Source of the DNA: Geomonas azotofigens | Lineage (GTDB): Bacteria > Desulfobacterota > Desulfuromonadia > Geobacterales > Geobacteraceae | Direction of reading: 5' to 3' | Assembly (NCBI RefSeq): GCF_018919395.1 | Contig: NZ_JAHLME010000001.1 | Location: 558,001-622,000, forward strand | Length of the DNA: 64,000 nucleotides | Part shown: positions 24,731-38,429 of the stretch, one piece after another | Layout: each line of letters begins with the position of its first letter | Numbering within the stretch: position 1 is the first letter of the stretch | The notes under the pieces: model-generated | What the model was told of the DNA's origin: nothing | The model's input: the letters and a program-made list of their open reading frames with translations, nothing else | Databases searched by the model: none | Position numbers and translations under genes: made by a program

Positions 24731-25150
24731 CGCAGTCCACATCATCTCACTCGCTACCCGCAACTTCTCCCTCGCGGTCTACATCTTCTCCCTCGCGATG
24801 CATATCTTCTCACTAGCGATGTATATCTTCTCACTAGCGATGTATATCTTCTCACTAGCGGTCCATAACTTCTCAGTAGCGGTCCATAACTTCTAAACAG
24901 CGGTCCGCAACTTCTCACTAGCGGTCCACAACTTCTCACTAGCGGTCCACAACTTCTCACTAGCGGTCCACAACTTCTCACTAGCGGTCCACAACTTCTC
25001 ACTAGCGGTCCACAACTTCTCACTAGCGGTCCACAACTTCTCAACAGCGGTCCACAACTTCTCAACAGCGGTCCATAACTTCTAAACAGCGGTCCGCAAC
25101 TTGTCATTCGCGTCCCACAACTTCTCAACAGCGTTGCAAGACTTCACAAG
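24731..25150. repeat. Array of about twenty 21-bp tandem repeats in the mnmG-mnmE gap
   Basis: The 904-base gap 24404-25307 has no convincing gene. Twenty consecutive 21-base units fit without slippage; the core of the unit is GCGGTCCACAACTTCTC. Units at 24920-25024 are identical, while both ends decay (for example GCGATGTATATCTTCTC at 24815-24856 and GCGTCCCACAACTTCTC near 25110). Further degenerate units may extend upstream to about 24650. The period equals two helical turns, so every unit faces the same side of the DNA. The array is flanked by two parS sites and lies close to dnaA, which suggests a chromosome origin or centromere role rather than coding. Confidence 0.85.
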
Positions 25151-25271
25151 GGTCTGTAAAGAGTTTTATGTAAATGACCTTGGTTAAGGTGGTGGTTGAA
25201 CTACAAAGGTATTGCACCACGCTGCGTGACCAGGACAAAAAAACATGCGGATTAACAGGAGAAAAAGGAAT

Positions 25272-25287
25272 TGTTTCACGTGAAACA
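25272..25287. promoter_or_regulatory. ParB-binding parS site (perfect consensus)
   Basis: TGTTTCACGTGAAACA is the exact 16-base parS palindrome. It lies 20 bases beyond the mnmE stop codon, on the other side of the 21-base repeat array from the one-mismatch copy at 24495. Confidence 0.93.
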
Positions 25288-25307
25288 TCACCCCTGCATT
25301 GCGCTCC

Positions 25308-26675
25308 CTATTTCCCTATACAGAAACTGGAAAAGATTCGATCGAGAACGTCATCTGCGGTTGTCTCCCCGGTAACTTGCCCTACAGCATCGAGCGCGTC
25401 CCTGAGATCAACAGGCAACAACTCCATGTTTACCCCAGCCTCTACATTGGTGACGAACGACAGGAGCGAGGATTGCGCCTTAAGGAGTGCGTCTCTGTGT
25501 CGGGCTTTGGACACCGCCACGAATTCCCGGCCGTCAATGGCATGCCCGTGCATAAAAGCATTGCTGATGGCATCACGCAGTTCAGGCACACCCTGCCCGG
25601 TAAGGGTGGATAGAGCGACTACAGGGGCACAACAGTCGTCAGGCAAAGTCGCTTTTACCGAAAGGTCTGCCTTGTTTCTGACAACTATAAAACTTTTGCT
25701 GCCTATCGCCTGCAGGATGGAGACATCATCTTCGCAGAAGTCCGTCGAGCCGTCGACAACAAAGAGCACCAGGTCGGCCTTGGGAATCCGGTCCAGCGAC
25801 AGCCGCACTCCCTCCTGTTCAACCTGGTCCTCCGACTCACGTATGCCGGCAGTATCGAGAAGCTTAACCGGCAGTCCGTTTATGTTGACCACTTCCTCTA
25901 TTAGGTCTCGCGTGGTCCCCGGAACAGAGGTGACTATAGCCCTCTTCTCCTTCAAAAGGGTATTGAGCAGACTCGACTTCCCGACGTTGGGCTTACCGGC
26001 GATGACCACCGATACCCCGTCGCGCAGCACCTTCCCCTCGTCGAATCCCTGAATCAAGGCATCAAGCTCGGCCAGCGCCGGCGCTACCTTGCCCAGCACG
26101 TCGGTCTCAACAGCCACGTCGACATCATCTTCGGGAAAATCGATCAGCGCCTCCACGTAGGCGAGGGCATAGACTATGCCTTCTTTTACGGTGGAGATAC
26201 GCTTGGAGAGAAGCCCTTCGCGTTGGTGCTGGGCTAAGGCGAGCGACGCGTCGGTGCGGCTGGAGATGACGTCCATGACCGCTTCGGCCTGCACCAGGTC
26301 GATCCTCCCGTTCAGAAAGGCACGCTTGGTGAATTCTCCCGGCTCAGCAAGCCGCGCCCCTTGTTCCAAGGCCAACCCTAAGATGCGCGATACCACCAGC
26401 GTCCCACCGTGACATTGGATCTCGACCACGTCCTCGCGGGTGTAGGAGTTGGGGCCTTTCATGTAGACCACCATGGCCTCATCGACCAGGTCGCCGTTGG
26501 CAGGATTAACCACGTCACCATAAGAAAAACGGTGGCTTTTTAGGCCACCGTTCGACTTTGCTCTGAAGATGCTGCTTGCGATGGGCAGGGAGGCAGGGCC
26601 GCTGATCCTTACGATCCCGATTCCCCCCTCACCTACCGCTGTGCTTATTGCTGCGATTGTGTCGCGAACATACAT
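25308..26675 (-). CDS. mnmE: tRNA uridine-5-carboxymethylaminomethyl(34) synthesis GTPase MnmE
   Basis: 455 residues. The N-terminal folate-binding domain (about 1-115: DTIAAISTAVGEGGIGIVRISG), helical domain and inserted G domain (about 215-375) are all present: GKPNVGKSS (G1), TTRDLIEE (G2), DTAGIR (G3) and NKAD (G4). The C-terminal FCIGK is the MnmE signature with the catalytic Cys. It partners MnmG in U34 modification. The start is 20 bases after yidC, in the order rpmH-rnpA-yidD-yidC-mnmE; no jag gene lies between yidC and mnmE. Confidence 0.96.
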   Translation of the reverse strand: MYVRDTIAAISTAVGEGGIGIVRISGPASLPIASSIFRAKSNGGLKSHRFSYGDVVNPANGDLVDEAMVVYMKGPNSYTREDVVEIQCHGGTLVVSRILGLALEQGARLAEPGEFTKRAFLNGRIDLVQAEAVMDVISSRTDASLALAQHQREGLLSKRISTVKEGIVYALAYVEALIDFPEDDVDVAVETDVLGKVAPALAELDALIQGFDEGKVLRDGVSVVIAGKPNVGKSSLLNTLLKEKRAIVTSVPGTTRDLIEEVVNINGLPVKLLDTAGIRESEDQVEQEGVRLSLDRIPKADLVLFVVDGSTDFCEDDVSILQAIGSKSFIVVRNKADLSVKATLPDDCCAPVVALSTLTGQGVPELRDAISNAFMHGHAIDGREFVAVSKARHRDALLKAQSSLLSFVTNVEAGVNMELLPVDLRDALDAVGQVTGETTADDVLDRIFSSFCIGK

Positions 26676-26694
26676 TGCTTTGATCCACTTTAGG

Positions 26695-28311
26695 TCAGTC
26701 GGCGACCGACTTGTTGATGTACATCTGCTGCGCGATGGTCAGCACGTTGTTGACCAGCCAGTAGATAACCAGGCCGGACGGGAAGTTCAGGAACATGAAG
26801 GTGAAGACAACCGGCAGCATCAGCATCATCTTGGCCTGGACCGGGTCCATGTTGGTCGGGGTCATCTTCTGCTGGATGAACATGGTGGCGCCCATGATGA
26901 GCGGGGTCACGTAGTACGGGTCCTTGGCAGAGAGGTCGGTGATCCAGAGATAGAAAGGCGCGTGCCTGAGTTCGATGGAGTACATGAGTGCGCGGTACAG
27001 GCCGAAGAATACCGGGATCTGGACCAGCATCGGCAGACAGCCACCAAGCGGGTTGACCTTGTGGGTCTTGTACAGTTCCATCACGGCGCGGTTCATGGCG
27101 TCGCGGTCGTTCTTATACTTCTCCTTCAGCTCGTTCATCTTGGGCTGCAGCTTCTGCATGTCCTTCATGGACTTGTAGCTCTTGTGCGTGAGCGGGAAGA
27201 ACACCAGCTTCAGGAGGCAGGTGATGACGATGATGGCGATGCCGTAGTTGCCGGTGTACTTGTAGAGGAACTTCAGGAACACCACCAGCGGCTTCGCAAT
27301 GGGGGCAAACCAGCCGTAGTCGATGACCTCTTCCAGCCTGCTCCCTTGGGCTTTGAGGATGTCGAGGTCCTTCGGGCCGTAGTACAGGGTGTAGTTGACG
27401 GCTGCGCTCTGACCCGGGGCCACGGTCACGGTCGGGGAAACTATGTCCCGCAGGTTGGCGTCAACGGAGGGACGGGACAGGCGCACCTGGGCGATGCTCC
27501 CCTTCTCGGCGATGACGCTCTCCATGAAGTACTTGTCGGCAAATGCGGACCAGACGATGTTCTTGTCGAACTGCACCGGCGTCTTGAGCAGGCTGTCCAG
27601 CTTCTCGCTCTTGACGGCGTTGTCGGTGAGAGTCGAGGGGCCGTAAACTTCGTAGCGGCCGCCGCCGGCCTTCTGGTCGATGACGCGGGAAGTCTGCAGC
27701 AGGTGCACCGGAGCGGCGACCTGTGCGGAGCCGGCGTTCTGTACCTGCTCGGTAAGCCCGATGCGATAGGCGTCGCCGGTAAAGGTATAGGTCTTCTTGA
27801 ACACGACGCCCTGCGGCGTGGTGGTGGTGAATTCGAGGGTGCCCTTGTTGGTGCCGGTAAGCTTGAGGTCGCTGCCGCCGACGTTGTAGAGGGCGGTCGG
27901 GTTGAGACCGAGCTCACGGGAGTCGTTCAGCAGGTTGAACCGGTTGGCTGCGGTCTCGTTGACCAGGACGATGTCCTGCCCTTTGGGTCCCGCCACATCC
28001 TTGTACTTCTTCAGTACGAACTTTTTCAGGCCGGCCCCCTGGGTGGAGAAGACGGCGCTGTAAAGATCGGTGTCGACGGTGATGTCGCGGGCGGCGCCGG
28101 CGGGTTGTGCCGGTACCGCGATGGGAGCGGTCGGTGCACCAGGAGCGGTGGCCGGAGCTGCCTGCGGGGCCGCGGCAACGGTGGCCGAGCTCACGGCAAC
28201 CTGTTTGGCGCTACCTGCGGGCGGAACCTGCTTGGCGGGCGGAAAGATAAAAGAATAAGCGTACATGACCCCGATGGAGAGCAGTATCGCTATGATAGTA
28301 CGTTTTTCCAT
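26695..28311 (-). CDS. yidC: Membrane protein insertase YidC
   Basis: 538 residues with the Gram-negative layout: N-terminal membrane segment (about 5-21), an Ala/Pro/Val-rich stretch, the large periplasmic P1 domain (about 70-320), then five C-terminal membrane segments. The substrate groove region includes NYGIAIIVITCLLKLVFFPLT, and GGCLPMLVQIPVFFGLYRAL and PSGLVIYWLVNN are family signatures. It inserts and folds inner-membrane proteins, alone or with SecYEG. A ribosome-binding site (GGAGATTG) precedes the ATG. It lies 18 bases downstream of yidD. Confidence 0.96.
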   Translation of the reverse strand: MEKRTIIAILLSIGVMYAYSFIFPPAKQVPPAGSAKQVAVSSATVAAAPQAAPATAPGAPTAPIAVPAQPAGAARDITVDTDLYSAVFSTQGAGLKKFVLKKYKDVAGPKGQDIVLVNETAANRFNLLNDSRELGLNPTALYNVGGSDLKLTGTNKGTLEFTTTTPQGVVFKKTYTFTGDAYRIGLTEQVQNAGSAQVAAPVHLLQTSRVIDQKAGGGRYEVYGPSTLTDNAVKSEKLDSLLKTPVQFDKNIVWSAFADKYFMESVIAEKGSIAQVRLSRPSVDANLRDIVSPTVTVAPGQSAAVNYTLYYGPKDLDILKAQGSRLEEVIDYGWFAPIAKPLVVFLKFLYKYTGNYGIAIIVITCLLKLVFFPLTHKSYKSMKDMQKLQPKMNELKEKYKNDRDAMNRAVMELYKTHKVNPLGGCLPMLVQIPVFFGLYRALMYSIELRHAPFYLWITDLSAKDPYYVTPLIMGATMFIQQKMTPTNMDPVQAKMMLMLPVVFTFMFLNFPSGLVIYWLVNNVLTIAQQMYINKSVAD

Positions 28312-28329
28312 TTCAATCTCCTGGAAGGA

Positions 28330-28542
28330 CTATTTGACCGGATCGTAACCGCCCGGGTGAAACGGATGACACTTGAGTATGCGCGCAGCCGTGAGCCACA
28401 AACCCTTGAGAGGGCCGTATTTTTCCAATGCTTGTAAGGAGTAGTGCGAACAGGTAGGGTAAAAACGGCAGGATGGGGCCTTGAGCGGAGAGATGAATCT
28501 CTGGTAGAGAACGATCAGGCCTTTGAGTGTGCTAGTGACCAT
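28330..28542 (-). CDS. yidD: Membrane protein insertion efficiency factor YidD
   Basis: 70 residues from the ATG at 28542; a longer frame exists but overlaps rnpA extensively and lacks family similarity. The signature [22 protein letters not shown] with conserved cysteines, and the ending [14 protein letters not shown], are diagnostic. YidD is a small membrane-associated helper of YidC insertion. The ATG overlaps the end of rnpA by 11 bases, so translation is probably coupled. Confidence 0.93.
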   Translation of the reverse strand: MVTSTLKGLIVLYQRFISPLKAPSCRFYPTCSHYSLQALEKYGPLKGLWLTAARILKCHPFHPGGYDPVK

Positions 28543-28885
28543 GTTTTTTACGCAGCCGCCCGAAGGCGGCTGCGAGCTCGGTTGAGATCTGGTGAAAGTC
28601 AAGCAAGTCAGCTCCTTTCTTGGCAACGATATTGAAATCGGCCGAGATGAAAAGAGGCTTGTTCTGCCTGTAAAACTCCCGCAGTCTTCTCTTGATACTG
28701 TTTCTGACTACGGCGTTCCCTACCTTCTTGCTCACGGTAAACCCTACCCGTGTGGCGCACCCGTCTTTCACCTTCCAAAGCAGCAGAAAGTGCGGCGTGT
28801 GCATCTTCGACGCACCGTCGTTGAACTGCAGGAATTCGGGGCGCCTGCGCAGGCGTTCAGCCTTGGGAAAATCCGAGCAGGACAA
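28532..28885 (-). CDS. rnpA: Ribonuclease P protein component
   Basis: 117 residues. The N-terminal RLRRRPEF region and the signature [28 protein letters not shown] are those of RnpA, the basic protein that binds the RNase P RNA and assists 5' maturation of tRNAs. The start appears to be a TTG at 28885, eight bases after the rpmH stop, without a clear ribosome-binding site, so reinitiation after rpmH is likely. Confidence 0.93.
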   Translation of the reverse strand: MSCSDFPKAERLRRRPEFLQFNDGASKMHTPHFLLLWKVKDGCATRVGFTVSKKVGNAVVRNSIKRRLREFYRQNKPLFISADFNIVAKKGADLLDFHQISTELAAAFGRLRKKHGH

Positions 28886-28893
28886 AAAGGATA

Positions 28894-29043
28894 TTACTTG
28901 GTGGCAATGCCCACGGAGAGACGCTTGCGGCCTTTAGCCCTTCTCCTCTTGATCACGAGACGGCCGTTCTTGGTGGCCATACGCACGAGGAAGCCGTGGG
29001 TCCTTTTCCTGGAAGTATTGCTGGGCTGGTAAGTTCTTTTCAT
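28894..29043 (-). CDS. rpmH: 50S ribosomal protein L34
   Basis: 49 residues starting [22 protein letters not shown] and ending in a basic GRKRLSV-type tail, the L34 signature. The ATG at 29043 has AAGGAG upstream; longer in-frame starts are spurious. First gene of the minus-strand rpmH-rnpA-yidD-yidC-mnmE run, divergent from dnaA across 271 bases. Confidence 0.97.
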   Translation of the reverse strand: MKRTYQPSNTSRKRTHGFLVRMATKNGRLVIKRRRAKGRKRLSVGIATK

Positions 29044-29097
29044 CTTTATCTGCTCCTTAAGTCTTAGGGTAACAATGCTTTTAAAGGCAAGTGTCGA

Positions 29098-29126
29098 ACT
29101 TAAACATAAAGGCCAATTCTTGTCAA
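29098..29126 (-). promoter_or_regulatory. Promoter of the rpmH operon
   Basis: On the minus strand TTGACA (29126-29121), a 17-base spacer and TTAAGT (29103-29098), about 55 bases before the rpmH start. Confidence 0.58.
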
Positions 29127-29258
29127 GACGTTTCTTTAAAGCCAAGTTTTGCCTTGCAAAAAAAGGGGCTGACATGGTAGTGTGACGAGCCAAAAATCTT
29201 AACATAGGCTTATTCTGTTTAAAATCCAGTAAGTCTTTGAAATCGCGCAACTTATCTA

Positions 29259-29278
29259 TTATCAACAGTTGTTGATAA
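29259..29278. promoter_or_regulatory. Inverted pair of DnaA-box-like sites upstream of dnaA
   Basis: TTATCAACAGTTGTTGATAA is a perfect palindrome consisting of two TTATCAACA sites facing each other (one mismatch each to TTATCCACA). It lies 37 bases before the dnaA start, so DnaA autoregulation is plausible. Confidence 0.55.
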
Positions 29279-29314
29279 AGCTGTTTAAAAACAGTGAAAA
29301 AAAGGCCTCTCTCC

Positions 29315-30694
29315 ATGGAAAATATTTGGCTGGAAGCCCAGGCAAATCTTAAACAAGTATTAACCGAGCAGACTTACACGACCTGGATAGAGCCGCTTAA
29401 GTTCCTTGGCGCCACCGCAGACACCGTAGTCCTCGAAGTACCGAGTTCGTTCTTTCAGAAATGGGTTACCGACAAGTACCTCTCCATGATCAAGGAAGTA
29501 CTCTCCGCGATCACCTCGAAGACCTACCACATCGAGTTCCACGTCGCCGAATCGAAGCCTGAGTCCACCGAGCCCAAGGTGGAGAAGGAGTCGAAGGCGA
29601 AGAGCAAGGAAAAGGATAAAGAGAAGGAGGGGGAAAAGGACAAGGAAAAGGAGAAGGACAAAAAGCCCGAACTCGTCCCCAACCTGAACCCCAAGTACAC
29701 CTTCGAGTCCTTCGTCTCCGGGCCGAGCAACCAGTTTGCCTATGCGGCGTCGCAGGCGGTGGCCAACAAGCCGGCCTCCAACTACAACCCGCTCTTCATC
29801 TACGGGGGCGTGGGTCTGGGCAAGACGCACCTGGTGAACGCGATCGGCAACCAGATCCTGGCCAAGAACCCCAAGGCGAAGATCTGCTACTACTCGTCCG
29901 AGAAGTTCATGAACGAGATGATCAACTCGCTGCGCTACAAGAAGATGGACGAGTTCCGCAACAAGTTCAGGAAGATGGACCTGCTGCTCATCGACGACAT
30001 CCAGTTCATGGCCGGCAAAGAGGCGACCCAGGAGGAGTTCTTCCATACCTTCAACGCTCTCTACGAGTCGCACAAGCAGATCGTGGTCACCTCGGACAAG
30101 TTCCCCAAGGACATACCGGGTCTCGAAGAGCGCCTGAGATCACGCTTCGAGTGGGGCCTGATCGCGGACATCCAGCCGCCGGGAGTGGAAACCAAGGTAG
30201 CCATCCTCAAGAAGAAGTCCGACATGCACGCGGTGAACCTCCCCGACGACGTGGCGCTGTTCCTCGCCGAGGGTGCCACCAGCAACATCCGCGAGCTGGA
30301 AGGGATGCTGATCCGCCTCGAGGCCTTCGCCAGCCTGACCGGCAAAGAGATCACCCTGTCCATGGCGCGCGAGGTGATGAAGGACATCATCGTCGAGAAG
30401 ACGCGCGACATCAGCGTGGAGATGATCCAGAAGATGGTCGCCGACCACTTCCGCATCAAGGTCTCGGAGCTCAAGTCGGACAAGCGCATCAAGACCCTGG
30501 TGGTGCCGCGCCAGATTGCCATATATATATGCCGGGAGCTGACCAAGGCGTCCTACCCGGAGATAGGCGAGAAGTTCGGAGGCAAGGACCACTCTACCAT
30601 CATCCACTCGGTCAAGAAGATCGAGAAGCAATTGGCGGCCGACGCGGACCTGAAAGCGACTGTGGAAGACATCAAGAAAAGGCTGTTCACATAG
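29315..30694 (+). CDS. dnaA: Chromosomal replication initiator protein DnaA
   Basis: 459 residues from the ATG at 29315 (MENIWLEAQ, the usual domain I start; a GTG seven codons upstream is rejected). Domain I spans about 1-78. Domain II (about 80-118) is an extreme Lys/Glu/Asp-rich linker. The AAA+ domain III has Walker A GGVGLGKT (164-171), [14 protein letters not shown] (Walker B) and NIRELEG. Domain IV ends with the DnaA-box-binding [16 protein letters not shown] motif. It opens the origin and loads the replicative helicase. It leads dnaA-dnaN-recF-gyrB-gyrA, with DnaA-box-like sites on both sides. Confidence 0.97.
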   Translation: MENIWLEAQANLKQVLTEQTYTTWIEPLKFLGATADTVVLEVPSSFFQKWVTDKYLSMIKEVLSAITSKTYHIEFHVAESKPESTEPKVEKESKAKSKEKDKEKEGEKDKEKEKDKKPELVPNLNPKYTFESFVSGPSNQFAYAASQAVANKPASNYNPLFIYGGVGLGKTHLVNAIGNQILAKNPKAKICYYSSEKFMNEMINSLRYKKMDEFRNKFRKMDLLLIDDIQFMAGKEATQEEFFHTFNALYESHKQIVVTSDKFPKDIPGLEERLRSRFEWGLIADIQPPGVETKVAILKKKSDMHAVNLPDDVALFLAEGATSNIRELEGMLIRLEAFASLTGKEITLSMAREVMKDIIVEKTRDISVEMIQKMVADHFRIKVSELKSDKRIKTLVVPRQIAIYICRELTKASYPEIGEKFGGKDHSTIIHSVKKIEKQLAADADLKATVEDIKKRLFT

Positions 30695-30836
30695 TGGGGA
30701 TAACTGTGGACAAACAGCCTGTCGCGAGCCCTGTCAAAATAAGCTGTGCAGAACTCACCACAACCGGGCGGTTTATCCCTTCAGGTTTCCAGGCCCAAAA
30801 GCGGAACAGTTTCAAACAGTAACGAGGTTGTCCACA
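30695..30836. other. Cluster of DnaA-box-like sites between dnaA and dnaN
   Basis: TGGGGATAA (30695-30703) and TGTGGACAA (30705-30713) are reverse-strand matches and TTGTCCACA (30828-30836) is a forward match; each differs from TTATCCACA (or its complement) at one position. They lie in an A/T-richer 217-base gap. This is a candidate DnaA-binding or origin segment; no clear unwinding element was identified. Confidence 0.55.
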
Positions 30837-30911
30837 GTATCAACAGGACACTATCTACTACTACAATCTTTAAAGATAAACATAATAAAAACAGAACCGG
30901 AGAGAGACGAC

Positions 30912-32030
30912 ATGGAATTCAGAATCAGCAAAGAGATTTTTATGAAAGCCCTCCAGAGAATCCAGGGTATCGTAGAAAAGCGCAACACCATGCCCATTCT
31001 CTCCAACGCGCTGCTCGAGGTTCAAAACGACCAGCTCTTCATCACCGCAACCGATCTCGAGGTCGGCATGAAGAGTTCCTATCCGACCACCGTGATCCGC
31101 GAAGGCAAGATCACCGTCTCGGCCAAGAAACTCTATGAGATCGTCAAGGAGATGCCGGACGAGGAGATCCTGTTCTCGACCAAGGACAACGACTGGGTAG
31201 AGATCACCTGCGGCAAGGCCCGTTTCAACATCGTCGGTCTCTCGTCGGAAGAATTCCCCTACTTCCCCAAGGTGAAGGAGGAGAGCTTCCTGGTCTTCAA
31301 GAACGAGATCCTGGCTGACATGATCGAGAAGACCTCCTATGCCATCTGCTACGACGAGACCAAGTACAACCTGAACGGTATCTTCATCAAGGCGTTCGAC
31401 GAGAACGGCACCAACGTGCTCAAGATGGTCGCGACCGACGGTCACCGCCTCTCCGTCGCCCAAAAAGAGATCAACGGCAACATCACCGCCGAGCTTTCCA
31501 AGGGGGTCATCTTCCCGAGGAAGGGTATCTTCGAGTTGAAGAAGATGGTTGAGGAAGAAGACGGCGAGATCATGCTCGGCTTCATGGACAACAGCGCCGT
31601 CATCAAGAAGGGGAATACCGTGGTGGTGATGCGCCTCATCGACGGCGAGTTCCCGGATTACACCAAGGTCATCCCGGTCGCCAACGACCGCATCGTGCAG
31701 ATCAACCGGGACAAGTTCCTCCATTCGCTGAAAAGGATGTCTATCCTCTCTTCCGAGAAGTTCAAGGGGGTCAAGATCGACGTCAATCCGGAGCTGGTGA
31801 TCATCTCCTCCAGCAACCCCGAACTCGGAGAGGCGCGCGAGGAGATCGAGATCGATTACGAAGGCAACGGCATCTCGGCCCGCTTCAACGCCAAGTACCT
31901 GATCGACGTGCTCTCAGTCATGGAGCAGCGCGAGGTGGAGTTGAAACTGAAGGACGAACTCTCCCCGGTGATCATGAAGGCGGCCGACAGCGAGGAATTC
32001 CTGGCGGTCATCATGCCGATGAGGCTTTAA
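30912..32030 (+). CDS. dnaN: DNA polymerase III subunit beta (sliding clamp)
   Basis: 372 residues in the three-subdomain clamp layout: MEFRISKEIFMKALQRIQGIVEKRNTMPILSNALLEV at the N-terminus, ATDGHRLSVA in the middle, and the ending EEFLAVIMPMRL, the clamp C-terminus that closes the ring. It tethers DNA polymerase III and repair proteins to DNA. The ATG at 30912 follows GGAGAGAG; an upstream in-frame extension of 28 codons is not family-like. It follows dnaA by 217 bases. Confidence 0.97.
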   Translation: MEFRISKEIFMKALQRIQGIVEKRNTMPILSNALLEVQNDQLFITATDLEVGMKSSYPTTVIREGKITVSAKKLYEIVKEMPDEEILFSTKDNDWVEITCGKARFNIVGLSSEEFPYFPKVKEESFLVFKNEILADMIEKTSYAICYDETKYNLNGIFIKAFDENGTNVLKMVATDGHRLSVAQKEINGNITAELSKGVIFPRKGIFELKKMVEEEDGEIMLGFMDNSAVIKKGNTVVVMRLIDGEFPDYTKVIPVANDRIVQINRDKFLHSLKRMSILSSEKFKGVKIDVNPELVIISSSNPELGEAREEIEIDYEGNGISARFNAKYLIDVLSVMEQREVELKLKDELSPVIMKAADSEEFLAVIMPMRL

Positions 32031-32039
32031 GACAGGTCA

Positions 32040-32108
32040 GAGGCGAGGTTAAGTAGAGACTAAAAAGCAGGATCAGCGGTTTTTCTCAAACCTTAACCTC
32101 AGCCTCAA
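32040..32108. repeat. Inverted repeat of AGGTTA/TAACCT words before recF
   Basis: GAGGCGAGGTTAAG (from 32041) pairs imperfectly with CTTAACCTCAGCCTC (ending about 32107). The element stops about 11 bases before the recF ATG and is of the same style as those at 41105, 46213, 48542 and 49563. Confidence 0.5.
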
Positions 32109-32118
32109 CCGTTCCTAA

Positions 32119-35612
<3,494 letters not shown>

Positions 35613-35685
35613 GAGGGGGCGGAGGAGCCCGGCAGAGCGCGTGAGAACGTGTTAAGGCCGCGTGATCCTTAAATAAAAAAAATTT

Positions 35686-35704
35686 CCCCTCCCTTCGGGA
35701 GGGG
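35686..35704 (+). terminator. Hairpin between gyrB and gyrA (possible weak terminator)
   Basis: CCCCTCCC and GGGAGGGG pair around a three-base loop; only ATAGCGTTTT follows, so this may be a partial terminator. Confidence 0.38.
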
Positions 35705-35743
35705 ATAGCGTTTTGCATATTTCTACTGCAAATCAATTGTGAG

Positions 35744-35778
35744 GGCATTTTTCGGGGTATTTCACCCGAAGATGCCGC
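35744..35778 (+). promoter_or_regulatory. Leader hairpin before gyrA
   Basis: GGCAT...TTCGGG and CCCGAAGATGCC pair over about 11 bp around a loop containing GTATTTCA, followed by GCCTTTTG, 25 bases before the gyrA ATG. It could be an attenuator or mRNA-stability element. Confidence 0.38.
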
Positions 35779-35803
35779 CTTTTGACCGGAAAGGGTTTCC
35801 TAA

Positions 35804-38317
<2,514 letters not shown>

Positions 38318-38429
38318 AACCCTCCCCCACCCCGGCAAGAGCAGCACAGCAGCACAGGCAGCAAACGTCGAACATGCAACCTTTGCCCTCCTTTGGAGGG
38401 GTGCCATGCGGTGAAAAAAGGGTAGGCCC

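Noticed and set aside
24754-25128. An open frame on the minus strand encoding a seven-residue repeat (RSCGPLV-like)
   Set aside because: It exists only because the 21-base repeat unit is a multiple of three; it has no ribosome-binding site and the repeat's DNA, not protein, is conserved.
24731-25150. CRISPR array between mnmG and mnmE
   Set aside because: The 21-base units are directly joined with no unique spacers and no cas genes are present.
25308-29043. A missing jag gene between yidC and mnmE as a deletion
   Set aside because: The genes are only 19 bases apart with no remnant, and many bacteria lack jag at this place, so there is no evidence of loss here.
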